DNA of 64,000 bases from Kutzneria buriramensis. GTDB taxonomy: Bacteria > Actinomycetota > Actinomycetes > Mycobacteriales > Pseudonocardiaceae. The DNA lies in assembly GCF_003387475.1 (NCBI RefSeq), contig NZ_QUNO01000024.1:62001-126000 (forward strand), read 5' to 3'. The notes under the pieces are model-generated. The model did no database searches, was not told the DNA's origin, and saw only the letters and a list, made by a program, of their open reading frames with translations. Made by a program: the position numbers and the translations under genes. This document shows positions 7,723 to 16,280 of the stretch, one piece after another (the first letter of the stretch is position 1; every line of letters begins with the position of its first letter).

Positions 7723-9633
7723 ATGAATGAAGAGATCGGCGAGGATCTGCTGGCGCAGGTCCTCGCGCCGGAGCCGCCGCCGTTCGCCGTGTTGTACCGC
7801 CCGGAGGCGAACGGCCCGGACACGCTGGAGGTGCTCATCGGCGACGTGTCCACGCCGGCCACGCTCGCCGAGGTGCCGGTCGCGGAGGTCGACGGCGGCG
7901 GCGAGCAGCGGCACGACGTGCTGGTGGTCATCCCGTACCAGCAGGTCGCCGAGCGCGGGTTCGTCTGCGTCGACGACGGTTCGCCGCTGGTGGCGATGAC
8001 CGTTGCCAGGCAGGGCCTGCTGGCGATGTCCGACGCGATGCGCCGGCTGCCGGACGAGCCCATCACCTTGGCGGACGGCCACTTCGACGTGGACGACGCG
8101 ACGTACGCCGAGACCGTGCGGAAGATCATCACCGACGAGATCGGCAGCGGCGAGGGCGCGAACTTCGTGCTCAAGCGGGCTTTCACCGCCGAGATCACCG
8201 GCTACACGCCGCGGGTGGCGCTGACCTTCCTGCGGCGCCTGCTCGAACGGGAGAACGGCGCCTACTGGACCTTCGTGGTCCACACCGGCCGGCGGACGTT
8301 CGTCGGCGCGTCGCCCGAGCGGCACATCAGCCTGCGCGGCGGCAACGCGGTGATGAACCCGATCAGCGGCACCTACCGGTATCCGCCGGCCGGGCCGAAC
8401 CTGGCCGAGGTGATGGCGTTCCTCGCCGACCGCAAGGAGACCGACGAGCTGTACATGGTCGTCGACGAAGAGCTGAAGATGATGGCCCGGATCTGTGACA
8501 GCGGCGTGCGCGTGGTGGGCCCGTACCTCAAGGAGATGGCCCGGCTCGCGCACACCGAGTACTTCATCACGGGACGGTGCGGCCGCGATCCGCGCACGAT
8601 CCTGCGGGAGACGCTGTTCGCCCCCACGGTGACCGGCAGCCCGCTGGAAAGCGCCTGCCGCGTCATCAGCCGGTACGAGCCGGCCGGCCGCGGCTACTAC
8701 AGCGGTGCCATCGCGCTGATCGGCCGGGACGCCGGCGGCCGCACCCTGGACTCGGCGATCCTCATCCGCACCGCCGACATCGACCCGGCCGGTCGGATGC
8801 GGATAGGCGTCGGCGCCACGCTGGTCCGGCACTCCGATCCGGAGTCGGAAGTGGCCGAGACCCGGGCCAAGGCGGCCGGTCTGCTCGCGGCCATCGACGA
8901 GGCCGGGCCCGTCCGGTTCAGCGACCACCCCAGGGTTCGCGCCGCGCTGCGCGGTCGAAACGACGCGCTGGCTGGGTTCTGGCTCGCCGAGGGGGAGGAA
9001 AGGGCGCGGCCGCAACCGCTTCTGGACGGTCGGGAGGTGTTGGTCGTCGACGCGGAGGACACCTTCACCGCCATGCTCGACCACCAGCTGCGGTCGCTCG
9101 GCCTGTCGGTCACGGTGCGCCGGTTCGACGAGCCGTACTCGTTCGCCGATCACGACCTGGTGATCATGGGCCCCGGCCCGGGTGACCCGCGGGACGTGCG
9201 CCATCCCAAGATCGCCCACCTGCACTCGGCGATCGACACCCTGCTCGCCACCCGGCAGCCGTTCCTCGCGGTCTGCCTCAGCCACCAGGTGCTCAGCCTG
9301 CGGCTCGGCCTCGAGCTGGCCCGCCGGGACGTGCCGAACCAGGGCGTGCAGAAGGAGATCGACCTGTTCGGCGAGCGGGAGTCGGTGGGCTTCTACAACA
9401 CCTTCGCCGCGCGCAGCCGGCAGAACCTGTTCGACAGCGCCGGCGTCGGCGCTGTCGAGGTGTGCCGCGACGAGGCGACCGACGAGGTGCACGCGACGCG
9501 TGGAGCGTTCTTCTCGTCGCTCCAGTTCCACCCGGAATCGGTGCTCAGCACGTCCGGTGACCGCATCATCGCCCGGATGGTGACGCGGCTGCTGGCGGCG
9601 CGGCCGGCGCCGTCGCTGACCGGCGGATCGTGA
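7723..9633 (+). CDS. phzE: PhzE-type 2-amino-2-deoxyisochorismate (ADIC) synthase
   Basis: The 636-residue fused enzyme converts chorismate plus glutamine to ADIC. The N-terminal chorismate-binding domain has NPISGT at 212-217 and ends with HSDPESEVAETRAKA. The C-terminal amidotransferase domain has MGPGPGDP, nucleophile Cys518 in AVCLSHQ, and His603/Glu605 in FHPES. Size and domain order (MST then GATase) match PhzE and the opposite order of PabAB at 316, so the two amination enzymes are of separate descent. With PhzD and the dehydrogenase it forms the chorismate to 3-hydroxyanthranilate route known from benzodiazepine-type clusters such as tilivalline. It is the last gene before three consecutive hairpins. 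Confidence 0.95.
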   Translation: MNEEIGEDLLAQVLAPEPPPFAVLYRPEANGPDTLEVLIGDVSTPATLAEVPVAEVDGGGEQRHDVLVVIPYQQVAERGFVCVDDGSPLVAMTVARQGLLAMSDAMRRLPDEPITLADGHFDVDDATYAETVRKIITDEIGSGEGANFVLKRAFTAEITGYTPRVALTFLRRLLERENGAYWTFVVHTGRRTFVGASPERHISLRGGNAVMNPISGTYRYPPAGPNLAEVMAFLADRKETDELYMVVDEELKMMARICDSGVRVVGPYLKEMARLAHTEYFITGRCGRDPRTILRETLFAPTVTGSPLESACRVISRYEPAGRGYYSGAIALIGRDAGGRTLDSAILIRTADIDPAGRMRIGVGATLVRHSDPESEVAETRAKAAGLLAAIDEAGPVRFSDHPRVRAALRGRNDALAGFWLAEGEERARPQPLLDGREVLVVDAEDTFTAMLDHQLRSLGLSVTVRRFDEPYSFADHDLVIMGPGPGDPRDVRHPKIAHLHSAIDTLLATRQPFLAVCLSHQVLSLRLGLELARRDVPNQGVQKEIDLFGERESVGFYNTFAARSRQNLFDSAGVGAVEVCRDEATDEVHATRGAFFSSLQFHPESVLSTSGDRIIARMVTRLLAARPAPSLTGGS

Positions 9634-9637
9634 GCCG

Positions 9638-9667
9638 GAGGAGGGGCAGAGCTCCCTGCCCCTCCTC
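9638..9667 (+). terminator. Hairpin after phzE
   Basis: GAGGAGGGGCAG pairs perfectly with CTGCCCCTCCTC (12 bp, six-base loop) starting 5 bases after the stop codon. Confidence 0.7.
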
Positions 9668-9715
9668 TCCCGCCGGGTCCCACCCACCCCCGATCGCTGG
9701 GACCCGGAAGGAAGC

Positions 9716-9743
9716 GGGGACCGTGGCAGCAGCCACGGTCCCC
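9716..9743 (+). terminator. Second hairpin after phzE
   Basis: GGGGACCGTGGC and GCCACGGTCCCC form a 12-bp perfect stem with a four-base AGCA loop, followed by GTTTCTGTT. The short T tract makes this the better rho-independent terminator for the forward transcript. Confidence 0.75.
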
Positions 9744-9774
9744 GTTTCTGTTCGTCGGTTACGGCACAAGGAAA

Positions 9775-9803
9775 AGCCGGGTGTTCGTGGTGAACACCCG
9801 GCT
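9775..9803 (-). terminator. Terminator of the leftward FAD/SRPBCC operon
   Basis: AGCCGGGTGTTC and GAACACCCGGCT form a 12-bp perfect stem. Read leftward it is followed by TTTTCC, and it lies 14 bases past the stop of the gene ending at 9817. Confidence 0.75.
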
Positions 9804-9816
9804 CGCCCTCACACCG

Positions 9817-11805
9817 TCACACGATGACCCCGTTGGTGTAGACGTCGATCTCGTCGGCGCCGTCGAACAGGTCCAGCGGCTCCGCCTGGGAAACCGGCCG
9901 CAGGTGCAGGATGGCGCGGGCGATCGCGTCGGAGTCGCCCAGCGTCACCGAGTCCACGCCGGGGCGGATGCCCGCCGCCGTCACCCAGTGCACCGACTCG
10001 GTCGGGACCCCGTACGCGAACCGGCGATGGTGGGCCTTCCCGGCCGCGTCCACGACGTGGTACGGGCGGGCGGTCACCGCGAGGCCGCCGGTCTCGTAGT
10101 TGGTCCCCTCCGCGCCGGGGATGCGGTACGGGCTGCACTGGTCCGTGTCGAGCATGTGCCGCAGCAGCGGGTCGTCCGTGCGGCGCAGGTCCGGCTCCGG
10201 CAGCCTGGCCTCGATCAGGGTGGTCGCCCGGATCGGGTCGCCGGGCACCAGGTTCGACTCGGCCACGAACACCGGCGTGCTGATGTCGATCCGGAACCGC
10301 GTGCCCGGACCGAGCAGCTCCAGCACGCCGCCCTCGATCAGCGCGATCATCTGCTCGATCCGCGAGGCGGGCGGGCCGATGGACAGGAACGCGTTGAGCG
10401 GGGTGTACCAGCCCTCCAGGTGGTCGCGGTGCGAGTCACCCGCGAGGCCGCCGTGGTCGACGACCTGCCGGATCTCGTTGCGCAGATCCCGCAGCACGTC
10501 GAGCGCCGCCTTGACCGGATCGCTGACGTTGCCCGTCTGCGCGTGCCGGACGTCGCGGGCCAGATACTCCAGGATCCACTCCCGGTAGTCGCTCCGGCTG
10601 CTGAACCGCCGCCCGAGGTACGGGCTCGACACCCGCTCCCAGTCCCAGCGGTCGTCCTGGTGGACGCGGTACAGGTCCAGCAGCTCGCCCGGGTCGTGCC
10701 CGATCGGGAACGACAGGTAGTCGTCGTGGAGGTTCCGGCCGGCGACGCCGAGACCGCGGGACTCCAGCAGCGTGCGGTAGTAGACGCCTTCGACCTCCCG
10801 GGCGATCAGCGGCCACACGTCGGTGTCGAACCGCACTCCACCGCCGGTGACCGCCTTCTCGTGCAGGCCGGCGATGCGCGCGGGGGTGAGCACCTGGGGC
10901 GTGTGACGGCCGAAGGCGCCCTTCTCGTTCTCGCCTCTGGCGTGGTACGGGACACCGCGGCGGGAGCTCGCGTACAGCTTCGGCTCGCGCCCGGACGGCT
11001 TGTACACCAGGCGGTCGTCCTCACGGACGAACTCGCCGCCGCGCCCGATGGTGAGCAGCGCCATATAGTCGAAGAAGTTGAGGCCCAGCCCCCGCATCAG
11101 CACGGCCTGGTTCGGCTGGATCGCGCTGAGGTCCACGTCGGCCGGATTCGCCGGCGTGACGTAGTTGAGGTGGTGGATGCGCGCCAGGCTCGCCGTTCGT
11201 GCCTCGTGCGAGGACAGCCGGGCCGGAACGTGGCCCTGGGCCAGCACAACGGCGTCGAGATGGTCGAGCCGCGTGCCGTTCGCCAGCCGGACGCCCTGGG
11301 GCCCGCCGGCGAAACCGTGGGTGTCGGCGATCGCGACGGCCCGCGAGCGGTGCACGCGCACCGTGACGTGGTGCGGGGCGCCGGCCACGATGCGCTGGAA
11401 CACGTCCTGCAGGTAGTGGCCGTAGAAGGCGCGGCTCGGATAGGAGTTCGGCCCCATGGCGCGGGCCTCGGCCAGGATCTCCCGGTCGTAGTTCTCCGGC
11501 TCGCCGAGCAGCGCGAGGCTCTTCGCCCAGTCGTACAGGCTCGGTCCGGGCTCGATCGGGCCGTCGATCTGGGCGCTGTCGTCGGTGAACACGGTGATCT
11601 GCGACGCGACGGTGTTGGTCAGCAGGAGGCGGGACTGGTCCGTGCGCCACACGGCGCCCGGTCCGGCCGAGGCCGAGTCGACGACGTGAATGGTCACCTC
11701 CGCGTACGACCGTGACCGCCGTTCGTTGGCGCACAACCGTTCCAGCACCGACAGGCCGCGCGGCCCCGCGCCGACGACGCAGATCTCGAGGTTGTCGGTG
11801 GTCAT
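9817..11805 (-). CDS. FAD/NAD(P)-binding protein (FAD_NAD_binding, pfam13454-like)
   Basis: The 662-residue protein has an N-terminal Rossmann motif VVGAGPRGLSVLERL (residues ~9-23), then WRTDQSRLLLTNTVASQ and a second dinucleotide region with RGLGLNFFDYMALL. It resembles large FAD-NAD(P)-binding proteins often found in actinomycete secondary-metabolite loci, with no assigned reaction. An oxidative or hydroxylating step on the aromatic product is a reasonable guess only. The ATG at 11805 directly precedes TTDNLEICVVGAG. It lies 76 bases downstream of the SRPBCC gene and is probably in the same transcript. No signal peptide or membrane helix is visible. Confidence 0.75.
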   Translation of the reverse strand: MTTDNLEICVVGAGPRGLSVLERLCANERRSRSYAEVTIHVVDSASAGPGAVWRTDQSRLLLTNTVASQITVFTDDSAQIDGPIEPGPSLYDWAKSLALLGEPENYDREILAEARAMGPNSYPSRAFYGHYLQDVFQRIVAGAPHHVTVRVHRSRAVAIADTHGFAGGPQGVRLANGTRLDHLDAVVLAQGHVPARLSSHEARTASLARIHHLNYVTPANPADVDLSAIQPNQAVLMRGLGLNFFDYMALLTIGRGGEFVREDDRLVYKPSGREPKLYASSRRGVPYHARGENEKGAFGRHTPQVLTPARIAGLHEKAVTGGGVRFDTDVWPLIAREVEGVYYRTLLESRGLGVAGRNLHDDYLSFPIGHDPGELLDLYRVHQDDRWDWERVSSPYLGRRFSSRSDYREWILEYLARDVRHAQTGNVSDPVKAALDVLRDLRNEIRQVVDHGGLAGDSHRDHLEGWYTPLNAFLSIGPPASRIEQMIALIEGGVLELLGPGTRFRIDISTPVFVAESNLVPGDPIRATTLIEARLPEPDLRRTDDPLLRHMLDTDQCSPYRIPGAEGTNYETGGLAVTARPYHVVDAAGKAHHRRFAYGVPTESVHWVTAAGIRPGVDSVTLGDSDAIARAILHLRPVSQAEPLDLFDGADEIDVYTNGVIV

Positions 11806-11881
11806 GCCGGCTCCCCGGCGCGTTGACGCGTGTTCTTCTTCACGTGCGTCGCCTTTCGTCCAGATACGGCAGGTTCGGTGG

Positions 11882-12424
11882 TCAGCGGGGCTCGATGACG
11901 ACCTTGATCCGCTCGAGCGTGTCGGTGAGGTCCTGGGCCAGCTTGTCGGTCCATTCGACGATGAACCGCTTGCGCTCGGTCTCGTCGAGGTCCGCCACGA
12001 TCTTGTGAATGCCGGCCGTCGCCTTGCCCATCCGGAAGTGGTGGGTGAGCACGCAGCCGTCGTCGGTGGGCTCCATGTCGAAGCCCCACACGCTTTCCTG
12101 GTCGTCACGGGCGTGGGTGAGCATCATCCACTGGAACGTCCGACCGGGCTCGGCGGCGGTCACCCGGCACTCGGTGTGCCAGACGCCACGGACCAGCGGC
12201 GCCCAGCCGACCACGTCGTCGGCGCGCAGGTTCTTGCCGCGGAAGACCGCGCCGACGGTGGCCGGCTCGCCGGACACCCACTCGCCGCCGAGGCACTCGG
12301 GGCTCCACTCTCCGCTGCGGCCCAGATCGCTGACGACGGCGTAGGTCTGCTCCGGCGTGGCCGAGACCCGGATGTCGGCGCGCAGCTCGAACAGCGGGGT
12401 CGTGTCGATGATTGAACTGGTCAT
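11882..12424 (-). CDS. SRPBCC/polyketide-cyclase-like protein, copy 1
   Basis: The 180-residue protein has the START/Bet v1-like pattern of the SRPBCC superfamily: an N-terminal strand plus YAVVSDLGRSGEWSPEC, central strands with VVGWAPLVRGVWHTEC and ESVWGFDMEP, and a long C-terminal helix. Such proteins bind hydrophobic small molecules and include aromatases and cyclases. A close paralogue is at 26324, sharing long identical stretches such as VVGWAPLVRG and LTHHFRMG. Both copies have a candidate operator 55 bases before the start. ATG 12424 is supported by alignment with the paralogue's start. Its role in the pathway is unknown. Confidence 0.85.
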   Translation of the reverse strand: MTSSIIDTTPLFELRADIRVSATPEQTYAVVSDLGRSGEWSPECLGGEWVSGEPATVGAVFRGKNLRADDVVGWAPLVRGVWHTECRVTAAEPGRTFQWMMLTHARDDQESVWGFDMEPTDDGCVLTHHFRMGKATAGIHKIVADLDETERKRFIVEWTDKLAQDLTDTLERIKVVIEPR

Positions 12425-12478
12425 GCCGGAAATGCTGCCGTAGCAAGGCCTTCGTACGACGAACATCGGACCTGGTCC

Positions 12479-12497
12479 GTCAAGTCCCCGACTTGAC
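12479..12497. promoter_or_regulatory. Candidate cluster operator A (GTCAAGTCcccGACTTGAC)
   Basis: This is a perfect 8-3-8 inverted repeat, extended on both sides to 12-bp arms (12474-12502). It lies 55 bases upstream of the SRPBCC copy 1 start. It is the best-formed member of the motif family also seen at 3665, 20123 and 26247. The 12425-12759 gap otherwise contains a small TTCGT-acg-ACGAA repeat near 12451 and nothing else recognisable. Confidence 0.6.
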
Positions 12498-12759
12498 GGA
12501 CCACCGCGCCGTGTCGGCCGGGATGGTCCGGCGGGCCGGCAGACTACGACCCGGGATCAGTCCACATGGGCCGGTCGAGCACTGGCGTTCCAGCACGTGG
12601 CGGCCGAGCTGACAAAGCCTGTCGGCGTCGCTTTCCGCTCGGTTGCCGTGATGTCACGTTGATTCCACGAGACAACGCACGCCGGTCATCGTGACCGTGC
12701 CGGCGACGGCACTGCGACACCAGCGCCGTCGGTGCGGAAACAACGAGGAGATCATTGCC

Positions 12760-14337
12760 ATGGCAGACAAGAACGAACACTCCGATATTCCCCAGGGACA
12801 GCCGCAGGCCTTCGCGCCGCTGCCGAACGCGGGTTCCAGCAGCGGTTCGTCGGCCCCGCCGTCGTGGGCGGTGCCGCAGCCGCCCAAGCGGATGCGGCGC
12901 GGTCGATCGCTCACCGTCGTGCTCGCCGTGGTCCTGACCGTCGTGGTCGCGACCGCCACGGCCCTGATCACCTCGGGCTTCCTGCGGGGCGGCGGAGCCC
13001 CGGTCGCCGACCAGGCCCGCACCAACGCGCCGGCCCAGCAGCAGCCGGCGGCGCCCACCACGACGGCCCCGCAGCAGGGCCTCGCCACCCAGGCCGTTGC
13101 GCCCCAGCAGGTGCCCGGCGACCTGCGGCAGGGAGCGGTGTACGTGCAGTCCAACGACGCCATCTCCAACGTGGTGGTGGCGTACCTGCGTAAGCCCGAC
13201 GGCACGCTGACCGAGATGGGCCGCTATCCGACCGGCGGCCAGGGCAGCGGCAAGTTCGAGGACTCCGCGCACGGGCTCGTGCTCGGCAGCGCCAAGGGCG
13301 AGGCCTCGCCGACGCAGAACATCGACCAGGAAGACCTGCTGTTCGTCACCAACGCCGGCAGCAACACGATCTCGGTATTCCGGGTCGAGGCCGGCGGCCT
13401 CGAGCTGATCACCCAGGTGCCGTCCGGCGGCAACCGTCCGGTGAGCCTCACCGTGAACAACGGCATGCTGTACGTCCTCAACAGCGGCGAGACCGACCGG
13501 CGGCTGGTGCTCGGGCCGGACGACCTGCTGGAGAACTGCACCACCGGCGACATGCCGTCGGTGACCGGCTTCCGGGTCACCCCGGCCGGCAACCTGATGC
13601 CGATCGAGAACTCCACCCGGGCGCTGTCCGGGCGGGCCATGTCCGGCTGTGCGCAGGTGACCTTCACGCCCGACGGCAAGACGCTGATCGTGACCGAGCG
13701 CATCGCCAACATCCCCGGCCAGACCAAGGACCGCAAGGGCGCCATCGACACCTTCGACGTCCGGTTCGACGGCACGCTGGGTGAGCGCAAGGTGCTGGAC
13801 CCGAGCGGCGCCGGCCCGTACGGCTTCAACTTCCTGAAGGACGGCACGCTGCTCATGACCGAGCAGAACGGGGCGACCGCCAACCCCGGCGGCGGCGGCG
13901 CGGTGTCGTACCACCTCAACTCGGACAACTCGCTGAAGGCGATCAACGGCACCATCAACGACGGCCAGACCGACACCTGCTGGATCGTCGTGACGCGTGA
14001 CCAGAAGACGGCCTACGCCACCAGCGCGTTCGGCGGCGGCGCCATCACGGCCTACCGGGTCGGGGACAACGACAGCCTCCAGATCCTGTACCCGCACGCC
14101 GACGCGCCCGACGGCAAGGACGCGAGCAAGCAGGTGGTCAAGGACGGGCTCACCGACCTCGTGCTGAGCCACGACACCAACTACCTGTACCAGCTCAACT
14201 CGGTCACCGGCGCGCTCCAGTCGTTCAAGGTCAACCCGAACGGCCTGCTGACCCACATCGAGGACCACCAGGTGTTCCAGCTCGAGCCCTTCGGCCAGGG
14301 CGGCCAGGCCGCCCCGTTCGGCCTCGTGTCCTGGTGA
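12760..14337 (+). CDS. Membrane-anchored lactonase-type beta-propeller protein
   Basis: The 525-residue protein has a proline/serine-rich cytoplasmic N terminus, one transmembrane segment (about residues 50-70, LTVVLAVVLTVVVATATALI), a Gln/Pro/Thr linker and an exported domain. The exported part has repeated blade-like strands (LLFVTNAGSNTISVFRVE, AQVTFTPDGKTLIVTER, TAYATSAFGGGAITAYRV). This resembles the 7-bladed lactonase / 3-carboxymuconate cyclase-like family, most of which have no proven enzyme activity. The ATG at 12760 has GAGGAG 10 bases upstream. It diverges from SRPBCC copy 1, but the operator is ~260 bases away, so membership of the biosynthetic cluster is doubtful. Confidence 0.8.
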   Translation: MADKNEHSDIPQGQPQAFAPLPNAGSSSGSSAPPSWAVPQPPKRMRRGRSLTVVLAVVLTVVVATATALITSGFLRGGGAPVADQARTNAPAQQQPAAPTTTAPQQGLATQAVAPQQVPGDLRQGAVYVQSNDAISNVVVAYLRKPDGTLTEMGRYPTGGQGSGKFEDSAHGLVLGSAKGEASPTQNIDQEDLLFVTNAGSNTISVFRVEAGGLELITQVPSGGNRPVSLTVNNGMLYVLNSGETDRRLVLGPDDLLENCTTGDMPSVTGFRVTPAGNLMPIENSTRALSGRAMSGCAQVTFTPDGKTLIVTERIANIPGQTKDRKGAIDTFDVRFDGTLGERKVLDPSGAGPYGFNFLKDGTLLMTEQNGATANPGGGGAVSYHLNSDNSLKAINGTINDGQTDTCWIVVTRDQKTAYATSAFGGGAITAYRVGDNDSLQILYPHADAPDGKDASKQVVKDGLTDLVLSHDTNYLYQLNSVTGALQSFKVNPNGLLTHIEDHQVFQLEPFGQGGQAAPFGLVSW

Positions 14338-14363
14338 CCTGAGCACCACCCGGCACCGACAGC

Positions 14364-14412
14364 TCGGCCGGTTGCGACTCCTCCCTCGGAGGGCCGCAAC
14401 CGGCCGATTTTT
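14364..14412 (+). terminator. Rho-independent terminator
   Basis: TCGGCCGGTTGCG pairs perfectly with CGCAACCGGCCGA (13 bp), with an inner CTCC/GGAG pairing in the loop, followed by TTTTT. It lies 26 bases after the propeller gene stop. Confidence 0.9.
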
Positions 14413-14466
14413 CGTGCGCTCGTAACCGAGTGGCGCTGCCGCGGGGGACTGGTCGAGGATGGCGGC

Positions 14467-14949
14467 ATGGCCGTACAACAGGTGAAGCTACGCAGGATGA
14501 CCGCGGCGGAGTACCGTGCCGCGACCGAGCATCGTGAGGCCGAGTCGGTTCGCGCGCTCAGCAGGGTGATGCCGGAGCAGGCCGCGCGGGAGCGGGTCCG
14601 CGGTGGCACGGCGAGGTTCCTGCCCGACGGCCTCGACACGGCCGGCCATCACCTGCTGACTGCCGAAAACGAGCTCGGCGAGGCGGTGGGCAACGCCTGG
14701 GTCGGCCCGGACCCGGCGCAACCCGTGGACACGGCGACCGCCGCTTGGCTGTACGACATCAACGTCTTTCCGCCGTACCGGCGCGCCGGCTACGGCACCG
14801 CCATCCTCGCGGCCGCCGAGGCTCTCATCGTCCGCGAGGGCAAGACGGCGCTGGGCCTGAACGTCGTCGGGGACAACGAGGCGGCGATCGCCCTGTACCG
14901 CCGCAGCGGCTACGAGGTGACGTCGATGTCCATGCGGAAGAAGATGTAG
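14467..14949 (+). CDS. GNAT family N-acetyltransferase
   Basis: The 160-residue protein has the GNAT core. Strand beta-4 reads AAWLYDINVFPPYRRAGYGTAIL, where RRAGYGT is the acetyl-CoA pyrophosphate loop (about residues 104-110). The C-terminal ALGLNVVGDNEAAIALYRRSGYEVTSMSMRKKM is the usual GNAT ending. It acetylates an unknown amine. It stands alone between two strong terminators and has no clear link to its neighbours. Confidence 0.9.
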   Translation: MAVQQVKLRRMTAAEYRAATEHREAESVRALSRVMPEQAARERVRGGTARFLPDGLDTAGHHLLTAENELGEAVGNAWVGPDPAQPVDTATAAWLYDINVFPPYRRAGYGTAILAAAEALIVREGKTALGLNVVGDNEAAIALYRRSGYEVTSMSMRKKM

Positions 14950-14964
14950 CGCCGGCACGACAAA

Positions 14965-15003
14965 GCACTCGGCCGCTCCTCCGGTGGAGGAGCGGCCGAG
15001 TGC
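14965..15003. terminator. Very strong bidirectional hairpin (18-bp perfect stem)
   Basis: GCACTCGGCCGCTCCTCC and its exact complement flank a three-base GGT loop. It lies between the convergent GNAT and antiporter genes. Neither side has a long T run. Confidence 0.85.
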
Positions 15004-15026
15004 CGTGTCATGCGTTCCCTACGGGC

Positions 15027-16268
15027 CTACCCGACGTGTGCGGCGGCCGGCACCTCGACCTCGAGCGGCGCCGAGGTGAGGCGGCCGATGGGGCCGTGCC
15101 GGCGTTGCAGGAGCGTCAGCAGCGGGCCGGTGAGGGCGGTGGTGAACAGCGCCATCATCACCATGATCGAATACAGCCGGGTGTCCAGCACACCGATCTG
15201 CAAGCCCACCTGGAGCACGACGAGCTCGGTGACGCCGCGGGCGTTCATCAGCACGGCGATGGCCCGGGCCGGCCCGCGTTCCATGCCGAAGGTGCGGGCC
15301 CCGAGATACGCGCCGAGCACCTTGCCGGCGACCGCGACCCCGAGGATGAGCAGCAGCTCGAGGATGCCCGCGGTGCCGAGGGCGGACAGATCCACGTTGA
15401 TCGCGGCGATGACGAAGAAGACCGGCAGCAGGATGCCCCGGGTGAACCGGTCGACCTCGTCCACGTGCCGCCGCACGACCGGGTTGTCCCGGCCGGGCAG
15501 GATGGCGCCGAAGAGAAACGCGCCGAACACCACGTGCGTGCCGAACCACTCGGTGGCGGCGGCGCACAGGCACAGGCCCACGAACAGCAGCCCGAACCCG
15601 CCGTTGCCGGTCCACCGCGACAACGCCCGGGACAGCAGCGGCCGCGCCACGAACACCAGCACCAGCACGAACGGCACCAGCAGCACCATGTGCCACGACG
15701 ACACGCCGCTCGCGAGCGACACGACCACCGCCAGCACCACCCACGCCGCGACGTCGACCGCCGCGGCGCTCGCGACGGCCATCCGGCCGACCGGGGTCGT
15801 CGACAGGCCGCGGTCGATGACGATCCGGGCCAGCACCGGCAGTGCGGTGATCGACATCGCGGTGCCCACGAACAGCACGAACACCACGGGGTTCGCCGGG
15901 TGGTACTGGCTCGCCGCCAGCCAGATCGCGGTCCCGCCGCCCAGCAGGAACGGCAGCAGGGTCGCGCCCACGGCGATGCCGGCGGCGCTGCGCCCGTTGC
16001 CGCGCAGCACCCGGTGGTCCCATTCGTGGCCGACGGTGAACATGAACAGCACGATGCCGACGGTCGCGACGGCGTTGAGCGCGGTGCGCACGTCTCCCGA
16101 CAGGACCACGCGGGTGACCTGGTTGCTTTGCAGGAGTGCGCCGAACAGCACGCCGACGGCGATCTCGCCGACCACCGCCGGCTGCCCGAGCTTGCGGACG
16201 ACCACGCCCGCGAGCTTGGCCGCGAGCACGATGACCGCTATGTCGAAAAGCATCATCAGATTGGTCAT
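15027..16268 (-). CDS. Cation:proton antiporter (CPA2 / KefB-like membrane domain)
   Basis: The 413-residue membrane protein has about 12 hydrophobic segments. It has KLGQPAVVGEIAVGVLFGALL near the N terminus, the TAMSITALPVLARIV segment (about 136-150) and the ion-site region SAAAVDVAAWVVLAV (about 167-181). These are typical of the CPA2 sodium/proton or potassium/proton exchangers. No RCK/TrkA domain is attached, so regulation must come from elsewhere. It is the last gene of a four-gene leftward operon, 12 bases after the FHA gene, which makes the FHA protein a candidate regulator (inference). Confidence 0.9.
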   Translation of the reverse strand: MTNLMMLFDIAVIVLAAKLAGVVVRKLGQPAVVGEIAVGVLFGALLQSNQVTRVVLSGDVRTALNAVATVGIVLFMFTVGHEWDHRVLRGNGRSAAGIAVGATLLPFLLGGGTAIWLAASQYHPANPVVFVLFVGTAMSITALPVLARIVIDRGLSTTPVGRMAVASAAAVDVAAWVVLAVVVSLASGVSSWHMVLLVPFVLVLVFVARPLLSRALSRWTGNGGFGLLFVGLCLCAAATEWFGTHVVFGAFLFGAILPGRDNPVVRRHVDEVDRFTRGILLPVFFVIAAINVDLSALGTAGILELLLILGVAVAGKVLGAYLGARTFGMERGPARAIAVLMNARGVTELVVLQVGLQIGVLDTRLYSIMVMMALFTTALTGPLLTLLQRRHGPIGRLTSAPLEVEVPAAAHVG

Positions 16269-16280
16269 TGCGTCACGTCC

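Noticed and set aside
5061-9633. A phenazine cluster, suggested by PhzC-, PhzD- and PhzE-like genes
   Set aside because: PhzF, PhzA/B and PhzG are absent, and an EntA-like dehydrogenase lies where PhzF would act, which points to 3-hydroxyanthranilate.
6703-9687. A 994-codon leftward open frame opposite the phz-like genes
   Set aside because: It is an antisense frame produced by third-position G/C bias. Its translation has no motif, and the forward genes carry complete catalytic signatures.
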